Positions 57,301 to 64,000 of a DNA stretch of 64,000 nt are shown here, in pieces. Where the stretch lies: NCBI RefSeq assembly GCF_002078875.1, contig NC_034410.1, positions 83,167,506 through 83,231,505 on the forward strand. Direction: 5' to 3'. This DNA comes from Numida meleagris (lineage: Eukaryota; Chordata; Aves; Galliformes; Numididae). Each line of letters begins with the position of its first letter. Positions within the stretch are counted from its first letter, which is position 1. The notes beneath the pieces are model-generated. The model saw only the letters and a program-made list of their open reading frames with translations, searched no databases and had not been told where the DNA came from. The position numbers and the translations under genes are program-made.

Positions 57301-60300
57301 CCTACTCCTGGGCACAATCACTTCAAAGCCTTCCTGGCACTGAGTATTGTGGTATGTATCCCGTAACACCAGCCTGCATGTTAAATATAGAATTTAACCC
57401 CAAAGAGACCCAAATACTACTAAGACATATTTCAGCAGTTTCTGTAGTGGGCTTCTGCAATATAGCTGTAATGACTGCAACATTTAAACAAAGGTTAAAA
57501 CATTCTCACATGATTACTTTGATTTTTAAGTGGTTTGATTTAGTGGGAGGTTAATAAAGGGTGGAAAATTATTTGTTCAGGTCTCATTTAATGCTCAAGA
57601 CCATGCCTCTGAATTAAAAACATCATAAGCAAACCAAGTTTAGAAATGCAGATGTTTTGTTGATCTTTCAATAGACACTGCTTCAATTCCTCCCATTTAT
57701 TTATTTATTTATTTTGCATTAAGGAAAAAAAAAAAAAAACAAAAAAAGCAAACCAGCTGAGAATCCGTATTTTAAATGCAGGAGATTTGTCACTGGATTT
57801 GACCCCAATTTTCATTCATATGTGAAACAGTGACCCACACCAGCAAGTTTTCATAGGGAAAGTTATACCATTATTGACATTCATTAAATCAGTTCCCAGT
57901 ATGGTACTAGGCAGAGTCACATTCTAGGTCATATGTGGGCCATACACCTATTTCATCATGCATTATTTAAAAAAAAAAGTCACAGCTAAGGTGATGATAT
58001 TATTAACTTGGCAAGAAAGCAATTAAAATCTTCAAAGGGTGAACTTTCAAATAGTGCAGCAACACTTAAATGTCATATTTCTGTTGCAAATGTATTTTTA
58101 ATGATAACATTTCTTTGTAATGTAAATCAACCTCCTCTCAATTATAACATGTTAATCAAGTTATTTCTCAATTGCTGCCTACCCATCAATGCCTACAAGT
58201 CCATCACATGTCATTCAGTGAAAGCATACTAATTATTTGATTATATTTTAGTCAAATTTTGCAAATCCAACTTTTTTTTTTTTTCCAAAACTGCGTATTA
58301 CGCATTGATTTTTTTGTGATGGGGGATAGGACAGCAAAGATGCATTTGCATCTTGTAACTTCGGTCTAACTGAAAATCCTTCAAAGTGTCTTAGCAGGCA
58401 GGACTTGATCCTAGAGATTGGAGAAATGGAAAAACAAGCACTCACATATTGTTTCCTAATATCTAATGCACATGCTGTTCCTGGTTGACACGTTTGATAG
58501 TTTGGGATGGATATGTAAGAATAATTTAAAGCATATACCTCAAATGCAGAGCAGGATTTGATTGGATACAGGTAAATGTTGGTGACGGTAATGGGCTTGC
58601 CACCCCTTCTACACTTTGGCACGGTAGTCTCAGAAACAGCTGCCCTTATGCTTTCTGAGTCAGACTCCGGTGGCTGCCAACCGACAATCCGCTCTGTTCC
58701 AGATGGATTATTCCCGTGTTCTCTATCTGCGATGTGCGTTCTTGGAGACAATTTATTGGTGCTGTTAAAGTAAGAGTGGTCATCTGGGACAGGTTCTGTT
58801 GTCAGCTGTGTAGCAGAGGGCTGAAAGGGAATCTCAGTGTCTGTCTTGGAGAACCTTGTGGCTATGATGAATTTCAAAAAAGTCTGCGCATCTTCAAAAG
58901 AAGACATGTAGCCAAAGGATATTCTCACAGAACCAGTGGGACGTCCATCAATTAGGTCTATATCATCTCCACAGACATGGCCAGCCTAGTTTAAAATAGG
59001 AAGAAAAACAGAGCTATTATGACAGACTGCCTTATTTCCCTCTTAACTTACATAGTTATTCACAAGTCTGTTAAATCTAACCTGAAAAACTGTTTTTGGA
59101 AATACACAGTTAACCCATGAATACATACAGAGAATGGAGAAAAAAATCCCAGATGTCTAATTAGCTACTCAAGCAGGGAAAAATATTGTTTTGAGATGTT
59201 TGCCCTATTCTACCCCAAGGCAAGAGGGACTTCTCGAAAACTTACGTCAAGAAAAAGTTTGCATGTGCCAGATTAGCCTGTTAGCAAGATCAGTCTCCAG
59301 TTATATTCCAGTCTCATCTGCACAGCACACTGAGATTTAAACTGGGATATAACATTCAGATAGGTGACCAAACCACTAGAATGCTTATTTCTGTGGGAGT
59401 TTTGTTGATATTCACTGTCAAAACAGTTCCATTTTATATAACCAGTGGCATATTTACTGAATCATAGAGGTTGGAAAGGACCTCTAAAGATCACCTGGTC
59501 CGACCCCTTGCTAAAGCAAGTTCCCTAGAGAAGGTTGCACAGGAAAGCATCCAAATGGGTTTTGAATATCTCCAGAGGAGGAGACTCCACAACCTTTCTG
59601 GGCAGCCTGTTCCAGTGCTGTGTCACCGAGAAAGAAAAAAAGTTTATTCTTAGGTTCGTATGGAATTTCCTGTGCTCCTGTTTGTGCCCGTTGCCCCATG
59701 TCCTCTCGCTGAGGACCACTGAAAAGAGTCTGGCCCCATCCACTTGTTTCCCGCCCTTCAGATATTTGTAAACATTGATAAGATCCCCTCAGTCGTCTCT
59801 TCTCCAGGTTGAATAGTCTCAGGTCTCTCAGTCTTTCCTTGTAAGGGAGATGCTCCAGGCCTGTAACTATCTTTGTAGTCCTCAGATTGACACTTTATAG
59901 AAGTTCCCTGTCTTTCTTGAACTGGGGAGCCCAGAATGTGACACAGTACTCCAGATGTGGCCTCACCACAGCAGAGTAGAAGGGGAGGATCACCTCCCTC
60001 AACCTGCTGGCCCTACTCTTTTTAACACACTCCAGGATACCTTTAGCCTTTTAGGCCACAAGGACACGCTGTTGGTTCATCACCAACCTGTTGTCTGCCA
60101 GTTTACCTAGATCCTTCTCCGCAGAGCTCCTCTCCAGCAGCTCAGCTGCCAAGCAGTACTGATCCATGTGGTTATTCCTCCCCACATGCAGGACTCTACA
60201 CTTTCTCTTGTTGAACCTCACCAGGTTCCTCTCTGCCCAACTCTCCAGCCTGTCCAGGTCTCGATGAATGGCAGCACAGCCTTCTGGTGTATCGGCCACT

Positions 60301-61774
60301 CCTCCCAGCTTTGTATCACCAGAAAAATTGCCGAGGGTGTATTCTATACCTTCATCCAGGTCACTGATGAAGATGTTGAACAAGACTGGGCCCAGTACCA
60401 ACACTTGGGGAATACTGCTAGTTATACGCCTCCAACTGGACTTTGCACAGCTAATCACAACCCTCTGAGCTCTGCCAGCCAACCAGGTCTCAGTCAATCT
60501 CATTGTCCACTCATCATGGCGATTTGCAATAAACCTGTCTTGCTGATCCAGTCAACTTGTTGCTTTCAGTACGTATCAAAGAACCCTTCCCCCTAACACA
60601 TTTTTTCCTTTGAAAAATACAAGTTTCAACTCATGGTAAAGTTTTCTTGAAAAATCTCTCAAATACCTTAACAGTGATGTCCATACATCTTCCTATTTGA
60701 TACGTCTTTCATAAAGTGCACACTCTGGAAACTCTCTGTTGGAGCAGAAGTTTCTCCTTCAGTTAAACAGGACAGTGAATGCTGCCACTCGCCTCCAGTG
60801 AGATAAGCTAGAAACTCCCTTTGATCACCCACCTAGCATTAGCCCACCAGTGGATTTGACATTTAGTTTAAAGTTTCACAGAAGTTTTTTTCTTCAGAAT
60901 TTCATTTCTTTATGCATTTCTGTTAAATAAAAATGGATGTGTGAATAGTAAAGGCTGTTTAAAGCAAGCAATGTTACTGCTCAATGAACACAGGTCCCAC
61001 TTTTTTCCAGGAGGAAAAAAAAAGGCAAAAACAAAGCATATATGCAAATAATGTGAATAAGAGTTCTCTTCCTCCCTACAGTAATGCAGTCAATAACTCA
61101 TTTAGATCTTTTGATGATGAGAATGTCTCAAAATAACTGCTTGACTGTACTACCTCATCATACCACTTCTGGAAGATGAAAAATCTCTGTAAGTTTGAGT
61201 TTTTCATTTGACTTATCCTGCTTAAAATGTTCAGTAATATTTACATGATACTGATCTAAATGAGGCAACATGCTCCTTTGTATTTCTGAATGAAATAAAA
61301 ACAATGCATACTGCTTTGGGTCCGTAAAATTGTTTTGTTTCAACACCTTGTTTCGGTGTATTGAACTAAAGTTCATTTTTTTTCTTTAACATGGTAATTG
61401 AGTTGAAAGATCAGAAAAAGCAAATCAAACTTACCTTATTTCTAAAAGCTGCGGAGACTAAAAAGCACAGCATATGACAGAACTACTTTATTCTTTAACT
61501 ATCTATTTATTTATATTATCTTCATGTTTTAGGACCAGATTTTCTTATCTCCCCTTCAAATCTCCCATTCTTCATGAAATTCAGAAATGATAGCCTGAGT
61601 CGCTGAATTTATGTTTTCCATGGGCAATGTATCACATAATCTCATTCAGAAGCTAACCTGCAGGTTCTTTTGGATGTCCTCATCGCTTATACCCAAATGC
61701 ATCTGGCAGGCTCCTGTGTTACAGAAGCAACCTGTGCGGACATGTATGTTGTAGAGGCTGGCCATCTTTTCCAC
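27194..61774 (-). CDS. MOCOS: Molybdenum cofactor sulfurase, C-terminal 472 residues in nine exons (5' part outside window)
   Basis: MOCOS takes sulfur from L-cysteine and passes it to the molybdenum cofactor, which activates xanthine dehydrogenase and aldehyde oxidase in the cytosol. The coding exons in transcription order are 61774-61658, 58985-58539, 51549-51387, 47049-46968, 43290-43166, 42580-42475, 38336-38210, 34918-34814 and 27340-27194. All internal junctions have AG acceptors and GT donors, the phases match throughout, and the total of 1,419 nt is exactly 473 codons including a TAG stop. Recognisable motifs in order are [10 protein letters not shown] (end of the NifS-like domain), [32 protein letters not shown] (MOSC N-terminal barrel), [31 protein letters not shown] and [13 protein letters not shown] (MOSC domain). 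From memory, human MOCOS is about 888 residues, so this is a little over half. The PLP-lysine half must lie above 64,000. No frameshift or internal stop is seen, so the gene looks intact and functional. Confidence 0.96.
30020..30076. repeat. A/C-rich low-complexity tract
   Basis: Imperfect CAAA and CCAAA units over about 55 bp, inside the last MOCOS intron. Confidence 0.75.
33537..33744 (+). mobile_element. CR1 LINE, 5'-truncated
   Basis: The segment includes CAGGCTGCCCAGAGAGGCTG, CCCCATCCCTGGAGGCATTT, GGTTGGAACTAGATGGTC and TCCAACCCAAGCCATTCTAT. It is one of the better-preserved 3' ends in the window, antisense to MOCOS, and locally GC-rich. Confidence 0.96.
34814..34918 (-). CDS. MOCOS: MOCOS window exon 8: cysteine-rich MOSC motif
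   Basis: This exon has 105 bp, 35 codons, phase 0 at both ends. The acceptor is caaaatttcag|GTTGTGGGTCC and the donor GGTAAAAAG|gtcagt. It encodes [20 protein letters not shown], then [18 protein letters not shown]-x-RCQ-x-ICIDQ-x-(S/T)G is the signature of the MOSC domain in MOCOS and the mARC proteins. An alternative donor at AGAG|GTAAAA lies 11 bp upstream, but only the chosen site keeps the frame into exon 9. Confidence 0.95.
35335..35548 (+). mobile_element. CR1 LINE, 5'-truncated
   Basis: Contains AACAGGTTGCCCAGAGAGGT, GTTCAAGACCCACCTG and the tail CTTCCAAACCCTGCGATTCT. It is plus strand and ends about 55 bp before the next, oppositely oriented copy. Confidence 0.92.
35604..36320 (-). 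mobile_element. CR1 LINE with part of the reverse transcriptase ORF
   Basis: On the plus strand it begins ATCATAGAATCATAGAATTG and runs about 715 bp. The minus-strand frame at 35,857-36,342 reads [55 protein letters not shown] and [20 protein letters not shown], which is the C-terminal part of the CR1 ORF2 reverse transcriptase after the catalytic box. The copy is 5'-truncated and the frame breaks before the normal C-terminus. Confidence 0.96.
37217..37262 (-). other. Exon-like 46-bp segment in a MOCOS intron (possible poison or cryptic exon)
   Basis: On the minus strand a pyrimidine-rich tract and acceptor (ACTTTGATCAG) precede 46 bp and a donor (CTTCAG|GTAGGA). One frame reads [15 protein letters not shown], coiled-coil-like. 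Flanking MOCOS exons 7 and 8 meet in phase 0, so inclusion would put a TAA stop at once into the message. No family match is recognised, and chance is possible. Confidence 0.2.
38210..38336 (-). CDS. MOCOS: MOCOS window exon 7: MOSC domain
   Basis: This exon has 127 bp, one base completing Arg and then 42 codons, ending in phase 0. The acceptor is gtgatatag|ATTGAAAGAG and the donor CAATTCCAG|gtacaa. It encodes [20 protein letters not shown], then [22 protein letters not shown]. The FRANI and EEEEW-x-EISIG blocks match the human RFRANIII and EEEKW-x-EISIGSL. A TTG near the exon start is not a translation start; it sits just inside the splice junction. Confidence 0.96.
40764..40992 (+). mobile_element. 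CR1 LINE, 5'-truncated
   Basis: Contains TTAGGAAGAAATTCTTTGCT, GTTCAAGGCCGGGCTGGACG, GGAGGTTGGAACTAGACG and ends CAACCCAAATCATTCTATGA, TTCTATGAT. About 230 bp. Confidence 0.96.
41633..41650. repeat. (TA)n microsatellite
   Basis: Short TA dinucleotide array of about eight units. Confidence 0.85.
42475..42580 (-). CDS. MOCOS: MOCOS window exon 6: MOSC domain core
   Basis: This exon has 106 bp, entering with two bases (GT completing Gly) and leaving AG. The acceptor is tttttggtag|GTCTGACATG and the donor ACTCCAAG|gtaaga. It encodes [19 protein letters not shown], then [26 protein letters not shown] is almost identical to the human segment. The intron to exon 5 is only about 585 bp, the shortest in the visible gene. 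Confidence 0.95.
42581..43165 (-). other. MOCOS: MOCOS intron between window exons 5 and 6
   Basis: About 585 bp, AT-rich, no repeat recognised. Confidence 0.9.
43166..43290 (-). CDS. MOCOS: MOCOS window exon 5: start of MOSC domain
   Basis: This exon has 125 bp. The acceptor is ctcatgatag|GGTGAAAAC and the donor ACAAAAG|gtttgt. One base completes the Arg codon from exon 4, then it encodes [38 protein letters not shown] and NTK, leaving a G. Human MOCOS has TYDCGEKISSWLSTFFGRPC here. The open frame extends on both sides of the exon (43,125-43,538), but those flanks are intron. The charged tail after RQSP is a variable loop between the two halves of the MOSC fold. Confidence 0.94.
43291..46967 (-). 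other. MOCOS: MOCOS intron between window exons 4 and 5
   Basis: About 3.7 kb. An AT-only tract near 46,141-46,216 contains a repeated AGTAGTAATTAAT motif at its two ends. The plus-strand 127-residue frame at 44,726-45,109 resembles no family and is probably chance. Confidence 0.85.
46968..47049 (-). CDS. MOCOS: MOCOS window exon 4: short MOSC N-terminal segment
   Basis: This exon has 82 bp, too short to stand out as an open frame. It was found by looking for the counterpart of the human segment GMEPIEVPLEE. The acceptor is acctatctag|GCATGGACCC and the donor TCACACAG|gtgagt. With the G from exon 3 it reads [27 protein letters not shown], and leaves AG to complete an Arg codon with exon 5. 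Both phases agree with the neighbouring exons, which makes the assignment secure despite modest similarity. Confidence 0.93.
48195..48654 (+). mobile_element. Internally deleted mariner (Galluhop-like) transposon
   Basis: About 460 bp flanked by TA dinucleotides (48,193-48,194 and 48,655-48,656). The terminal inverted repeats are CTGCTCTGAAAGTAGTGCC on the left and, reverse-complemented, TTGCTCCAAAAGTAATGCC on the right, about 29 bp with a handful of mismatches. The plus-strand frame at 48,282-48,560 keeps the N-terminal helix-turn-helix of a mariner transposase ([36 protein letters not shown]), then breaks off after DNPRSG into the 3' non-coding end. From memory, full Galluhop is about 1.2 kb, so some 800 bp including the catalytic Asp triad are missing. 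It cannot move itself. Confidence 0.92.
48786..48862 (-). mobile_element. CR1 LINE 3' tail fragment
   Basis: Plus-strand text ATAGAATTACAGAGTTATAG, AATGGCTTGGGTTTGAAGGG, ACCTTAAAGATCATCTAGAT is the reverse complement of a CR1 tail. Only about 75 bp remain, about 130 bp after the mariner. Confidence 0.92.
51387..51549 (-). CDS. MOCOS: MOCOS window exon 3: MOSC N-terminal beta-barrel
   Basis: This exon has 163 bp, enters in phase 0 and leaves one base (G) for the next codon. The acceptor is gcttttccag|GTTACAGAATGG and the donor is GCAGAAG|gtaagt. It encodes [20 protein letters not shown], then [18 protein letters not shown], then a segment ending KIMVIQAE. The Tyr-Asp-Arg-x-Trp-Met and Gln-Lys-Gln-Glu-Pro signatures are typical of the MOSC_N (beta-barrel) region and nearly match human MOCOS. 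This is the best-conserved block of the C-terminal half. Confidence 0.97.
52965..53048 (+). mobile_element. CR1 LINE 3' tail fragment
   Basis: Contains TATTGGACTGGATGATCTTG, TAGGTCTTTTCCAACCTAGC and TAATTCTATGATTCTATGAT, a typical CR1 tail in plus orientation. Confidence 0.9.
53011..53107. repeat. 49-bp tandem duplication across the CR1 tail
   Basis: The unit starting TTCCAACCTAGCTAATTC and ending TATATCAGCACCTA occurs at 53,011 and again at 53,060 with no mismatch that I can see. It joins the CR1 tail to flanking DNA, so it arose after insertion. Confidence 0.93.
57700..57748. repeat. (TTTA)n and adjacent poly(A)
   Basis: About five TTTA units, a short spacer and an A-rich run of about 17 and then 7 A residues. 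Simple repeat. Confidence 0.85.
58539..58985 (-). CDS. MOCOS: MOCOS window exon 2: end of NifS-like domain, variable linker, start of MOSC barrel
   Basis: This exon has 447 bp, 149 codons, phase 0 at both ends. It begins after ttaaactag with GCTGGCCATGTC (AGHVCGDD) and ends TTTGAG|gtatat. The first ~45 residues ([19 protein letters not shown], then [14 protein letters not shown] and FLKFIIATR) close the aminotransferase class V fold. Next come roughly 75 residues rich in Ser, Thr, Pro and Glu, which correspond to the poorly conserved linker of human MOCOS. The last ~25 residues ([22 protein letters not shown]) open the MOSC N-terminal domain. Open frame continues into the intron down to 58,248, but the splice site and the match in exon 3 show that this tail is not exonic. 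Confidence 0.96.
58986..61657 (-). other. MOCOS: MOCOS intron between window exons 1 and 2
   Basis: About 2.7 kb, of which roughly 40 percent is a long CR1 copy (59,460-60,550). Confidence 0.88.
59460..60550 (-). mobile_element. CR1 LINE, 1.1-kb copy with inactive reverse transcriptase fragment
   Basis: On the plus strand it begins ATCATAGAGGTTGGAAAGGA and is the longest CR1 in the window, in the same orientation as MOCOS. The minus-strand frame at 60,051-60,503 reads [52 protein letters not shown] and [20 protein letters not shown]. This is the C-terminal half of the reverse transcriptase. The catalytic box, normally F-A-D-D, reads F-S-G-D at 60,315-60,326, so a catalytic Asp is lost. Further down the frame is broken before [20 protein letters not shown] (59,525-59,743). 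The element is 5'-truncated and dead. Confidence 0.96.
61658..61774 (-). CDS. MOCOS: MOCOS window exon 1: cysteine-motif exon of the NifS-like domain
   Basis: This exon has 117 bp, 39 codons, phase 0 at both ends. It follows the acceptor tcgggaag and ends CTGCAG|gttagc. It encodes [16 protein letters not shown], then [17 protein letters not shown] and QKNLQ. The [10 protein letters not shown] motif corresponds to the loop that carries the sulfur-accepting (persulfide) cysteine in MOCOS/ABA3-type sulfurases. Both of its flanking cysteines and the final Cys are present, so the sulfurase half appears catalytically competent here. The upstream exon, which should end in the equivalent of human GYSQ, is not found between 61,775 and 64,000. 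Confidence 0.96.
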
Positions 61775-64000
61775 CTTCCCGATTCAACAGGAAAAAAGAC
61801 ATAAGAGAAGAACAAAAGACAGACATTTAAAAGTTATGGTAAACAATATACAATGTTTAAAAGGTACAAGTCAACTGGAGGTAAATTACATCTCTAAATT
61901 ATTAACAACTGACTGTAGCTGCCTTGTTATTTTAGCTGAAAGAAAACACTTGGTGGAAGGAGATAATTACAGTGGCACTGAGAGAAAGGCACACAGCACA
62001 CACACAAACACACACACAATGTATCAGTTCAGACAAAGATCCTTGTAATACCAGTACACATGCTTACTTTTAAATCGGTGCACCTATACTGGTAGTGTGA
62101 ATTATAGGTCTGCAGCTTGTCGTTCAGGGTCTGGTCTGAACCATCACCTATAACTGCCCCTAGAAGATGAAGAGTGAGGCCTGGGGCACCTCTTCAGTTA
62201 GCTGAAGGAAACATTTCTCACCAGGAATTTGAAACAATAAGTCCTCGCTACAGAAAATGAAGATATGAGCATGATTGTGGCACACCCGTGCTTGAAGAAT
62301 CAGCCCCTCACCAAGCAGTAACACCTCATTGGGCAGGCACTCCACTGGGATATTTCCTTCAATTTTCTACACATGACCACCCAGAACCAACTCACTGATG
62401 AATGTTTTCCCGTGCTACGCTTTTTTTTTTGTGTTATGCCACTTCATTATCATCCGCTTAATATCGAATGGGCATAAATACAGTGATTGATGACAAGCTG
62501 GTATGAGTGAATCATGTGAAGGAATGAACAAGATACGCAAAGAGAACGGAGGCACTTCTCTTTACATGCCTCAGAAGGAGAAGTAGATATGTATGCACTG
62601 GGAGAGTGGCACTGACTCTCTAGATGGCCCTGCAGAGAAGAGATGCAGATTGTCAAGGCTTCATAGCAATGCTAAGAAACAAGGGAAGCACACCATGGGG
62701 ATCCTCTTAGCACAGCTCAGAAACCATGGAAGCACACAGCAGGGATATGAACACTCTTTATGTTGATTTGAAAAAGCAACAACAGCTGGTGCTAATGATA
62801 AGTGAGCAGGTATAGATACTGGCAATTATTTCTTTGACAACAAATGATGAATAGGCCTGGTCAAGACTTGGAAAAAGGACAGATGGTCAGAAAGGTACAT
62901 CCAATTGGCACATCCAACCCCTACCACAGACAAGCTGTGGTTAATCTCTCTGTGCTTTAGCTCCTCTACTGCAAAATGGGAAACTCGGGGTCCTAAGAAT
63001 AAGCACATTACAATTCGAGAGGACTCACATATGCCAGAAACACAGTCCTCCTCTCAGGCAGCTACGGCTACATGCAGAATGGCAGCACCCAGAGGTGTAG
63101 GAATGGAAGTGCTTACCATTTCAGCCCAGTCACCTCCCTAGCTACCAGCCCATGCTTTACCTGCCTGAACTATCAGTGAAAACATTCAATCTAGTTTTTC
63201 TAGGTGGCTTAAACTCTGTTGGCTTTTATGTTCTTCAAGCATAAACTCTCTTTATATTGGATACTGGTGAGCACTTTCCAGATTATCCCAGCTGTCTAAC
63301 ACAGTCCATCTTCTGTCTCCTGTTTTCTGACATCATCAGCCTTCTAATATCAGCCTTCTGACAGCTCTGAGTTTGCTTGTGTGAGCTACCAAACACCCTT
63401 AATATCACTATCTTGGCTGCCTGAAAAACCAAGCCCTTCATTAGAACTTATTCCAGGCTAAAATACTTCAATCTAAGCTGTGTTTAGTTCTGCTAAAAAC
63501 AATTCAAACAGCACTCAATGTGTGGGACACAAGATACTCCACATAAAAATGTGCTGTGTACGCAGAAGAAACCCTACACTATCATGGAGCAAAAGTTATC
63601 AATGCTCATGCTTAAATGTGCTCTGCCCATTAGTTCAGTTCAAAATGGTTCTGCTCTCAAATGGAGAAACAACCAAAAAAGCCAGACTTGGAAAGCAAAG
63701 CAAAGAATCAGACCCAAGATGTCTTTTCATGACTAACGCTTTGGAGAATAAGCTGTGTTCAAAGCATGTTTCTCAAATCAAAGTTATAGCTAAAGTCATC
63801 TGTTGAGAAAGATTGTTGTGGTGTCATTAACTTCATGTTGTCAGAAGACTTCAGCCTGGGAACAGAGACATTTTCTTGACTTCTTTTTACACTTAGCTGA
63901 GAAAAGTTTTCATTCTGATGTAACATGGTTTGTCATGGTGCTGGTGACTCGTGGGTGGATCTATTGTTCTGTTAATGATGACAAGCAAGGCTAAAATCAT
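61775..64000 (-). other. MOCOS: MOCOS intron upstream of window exon 1 (runs past window edge)
   Basis: The preceding exon should encode the counterpart of human IINFNVLDDKGN and GYSQ, and I find none on the minus strand here. A CA-rich stretch is at 61,996-62,020. The minus-strand 61-residue frame at 62,160-62,345 has no recognised family. Confidence 0.7.
61996..62020. repeat. (CA)n microsatellite, imperfect
   Basis: About ten CA units with single interruptions. Confidence 0.8.

Larger units (their letters stand above)
51550..58538 (-). other. MOCOS: MOCOS intron between window exons 2 and 3
   Basis: About 7.0 kb. It includes a CR1 tail with a 49-bp tandem duplication (52,965-53,108), a TTTA and poly(A) stretch at 57,700-57,750 and a T run at 58,272-58,285. 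No other gene recognised. Confidence 0.85.

Noticed and set aside
58248..58538. Extension of the 226-residue MOCOS frame past exon 2
   Set aside because: The donor GAG|gtatat at 58,539 and the in-phase exon 3 (VTEWPVG) show that this is intron read-through.
62160..62345. Minus-strand 61-residue frame considered as the preceding MOCOS exon
   Set aside because: It does not resemble the expected INFNVLD...GYSQ segment and has no donor in the right phase.

Overview
The window is a piece of vertebrate nuclear DNA, almost certainly from a bird and most likely a galliform. It is AT-rich and intron-dominated. It carries many 5'-truncated CR1 LINE copies ending in repeats of ATTCTATG, an avian-type solo retroviral LTR, and an internally deleted mariner of the chicken Galluhop type. 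There is no operon-like or prokaryotic structure.

The one gene I can support is MOCOS, molybdenum cofactor sulfurase, on the minus strand. Nine consecutive coding exons, from 61,774 down to a stop codon at 27,194-27,196, give the C-terminal 472 residues. Every junction has AG/GT splice sites and matching phase, and the exon lengths total 1,419 nt, which is exactly 473 codons. In order they encode the end of the NifS-like (class V aminotransferase) domain with the cysteine motif [10 protein letters not shown], a variable linker, the MOSC N-terminal beta-barrel, and the MOSC domain. The first, PLP-binding half of the protein lies beyond base 64,000. The likely 3' UTR runs about 1.1 kb below the stop to AATAAA signals inside or next to a (TTTA)n microsatellite at 26,049-26,106.

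Region by region: 1-26,040 is intergenic on what I can see. It holds CR1 fragments (about 6.1, 8.2, 8.7, 13.1 and 16.5 kb), a solo LTR (13,635-14,140), a 27-T run (10,376-10,402) and a 14-bp G-rich minisatellite (about 19,925-20,122, interrupted by one N). In mammals FHOD3 lies 3' of MOCOS, but I find no FHOD3 exon or CpG island here. From 26,041 to 64,000 everything is MOCOS exon, intron or 3' UTR. The introns contain more CR1 copies (33.5, 35.3, 35.6, 40.8, 48.8, 53.0 and 59.5 kb), the mariner remnant (48,195-48,654) and simple repeats.

I found no convincing previously undescribed system. The items most worth checking are the G-quadruplex-prone minisatellite with a probable assembly collapse, a 46-bp exon-like segment in a MOCOS intron that would act as a poison exon, and the microsatellite-embedded poly(A) signals. 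MOCOS identification and comparisons with human MOCOS rest on recalled family sequence, not on a database search.
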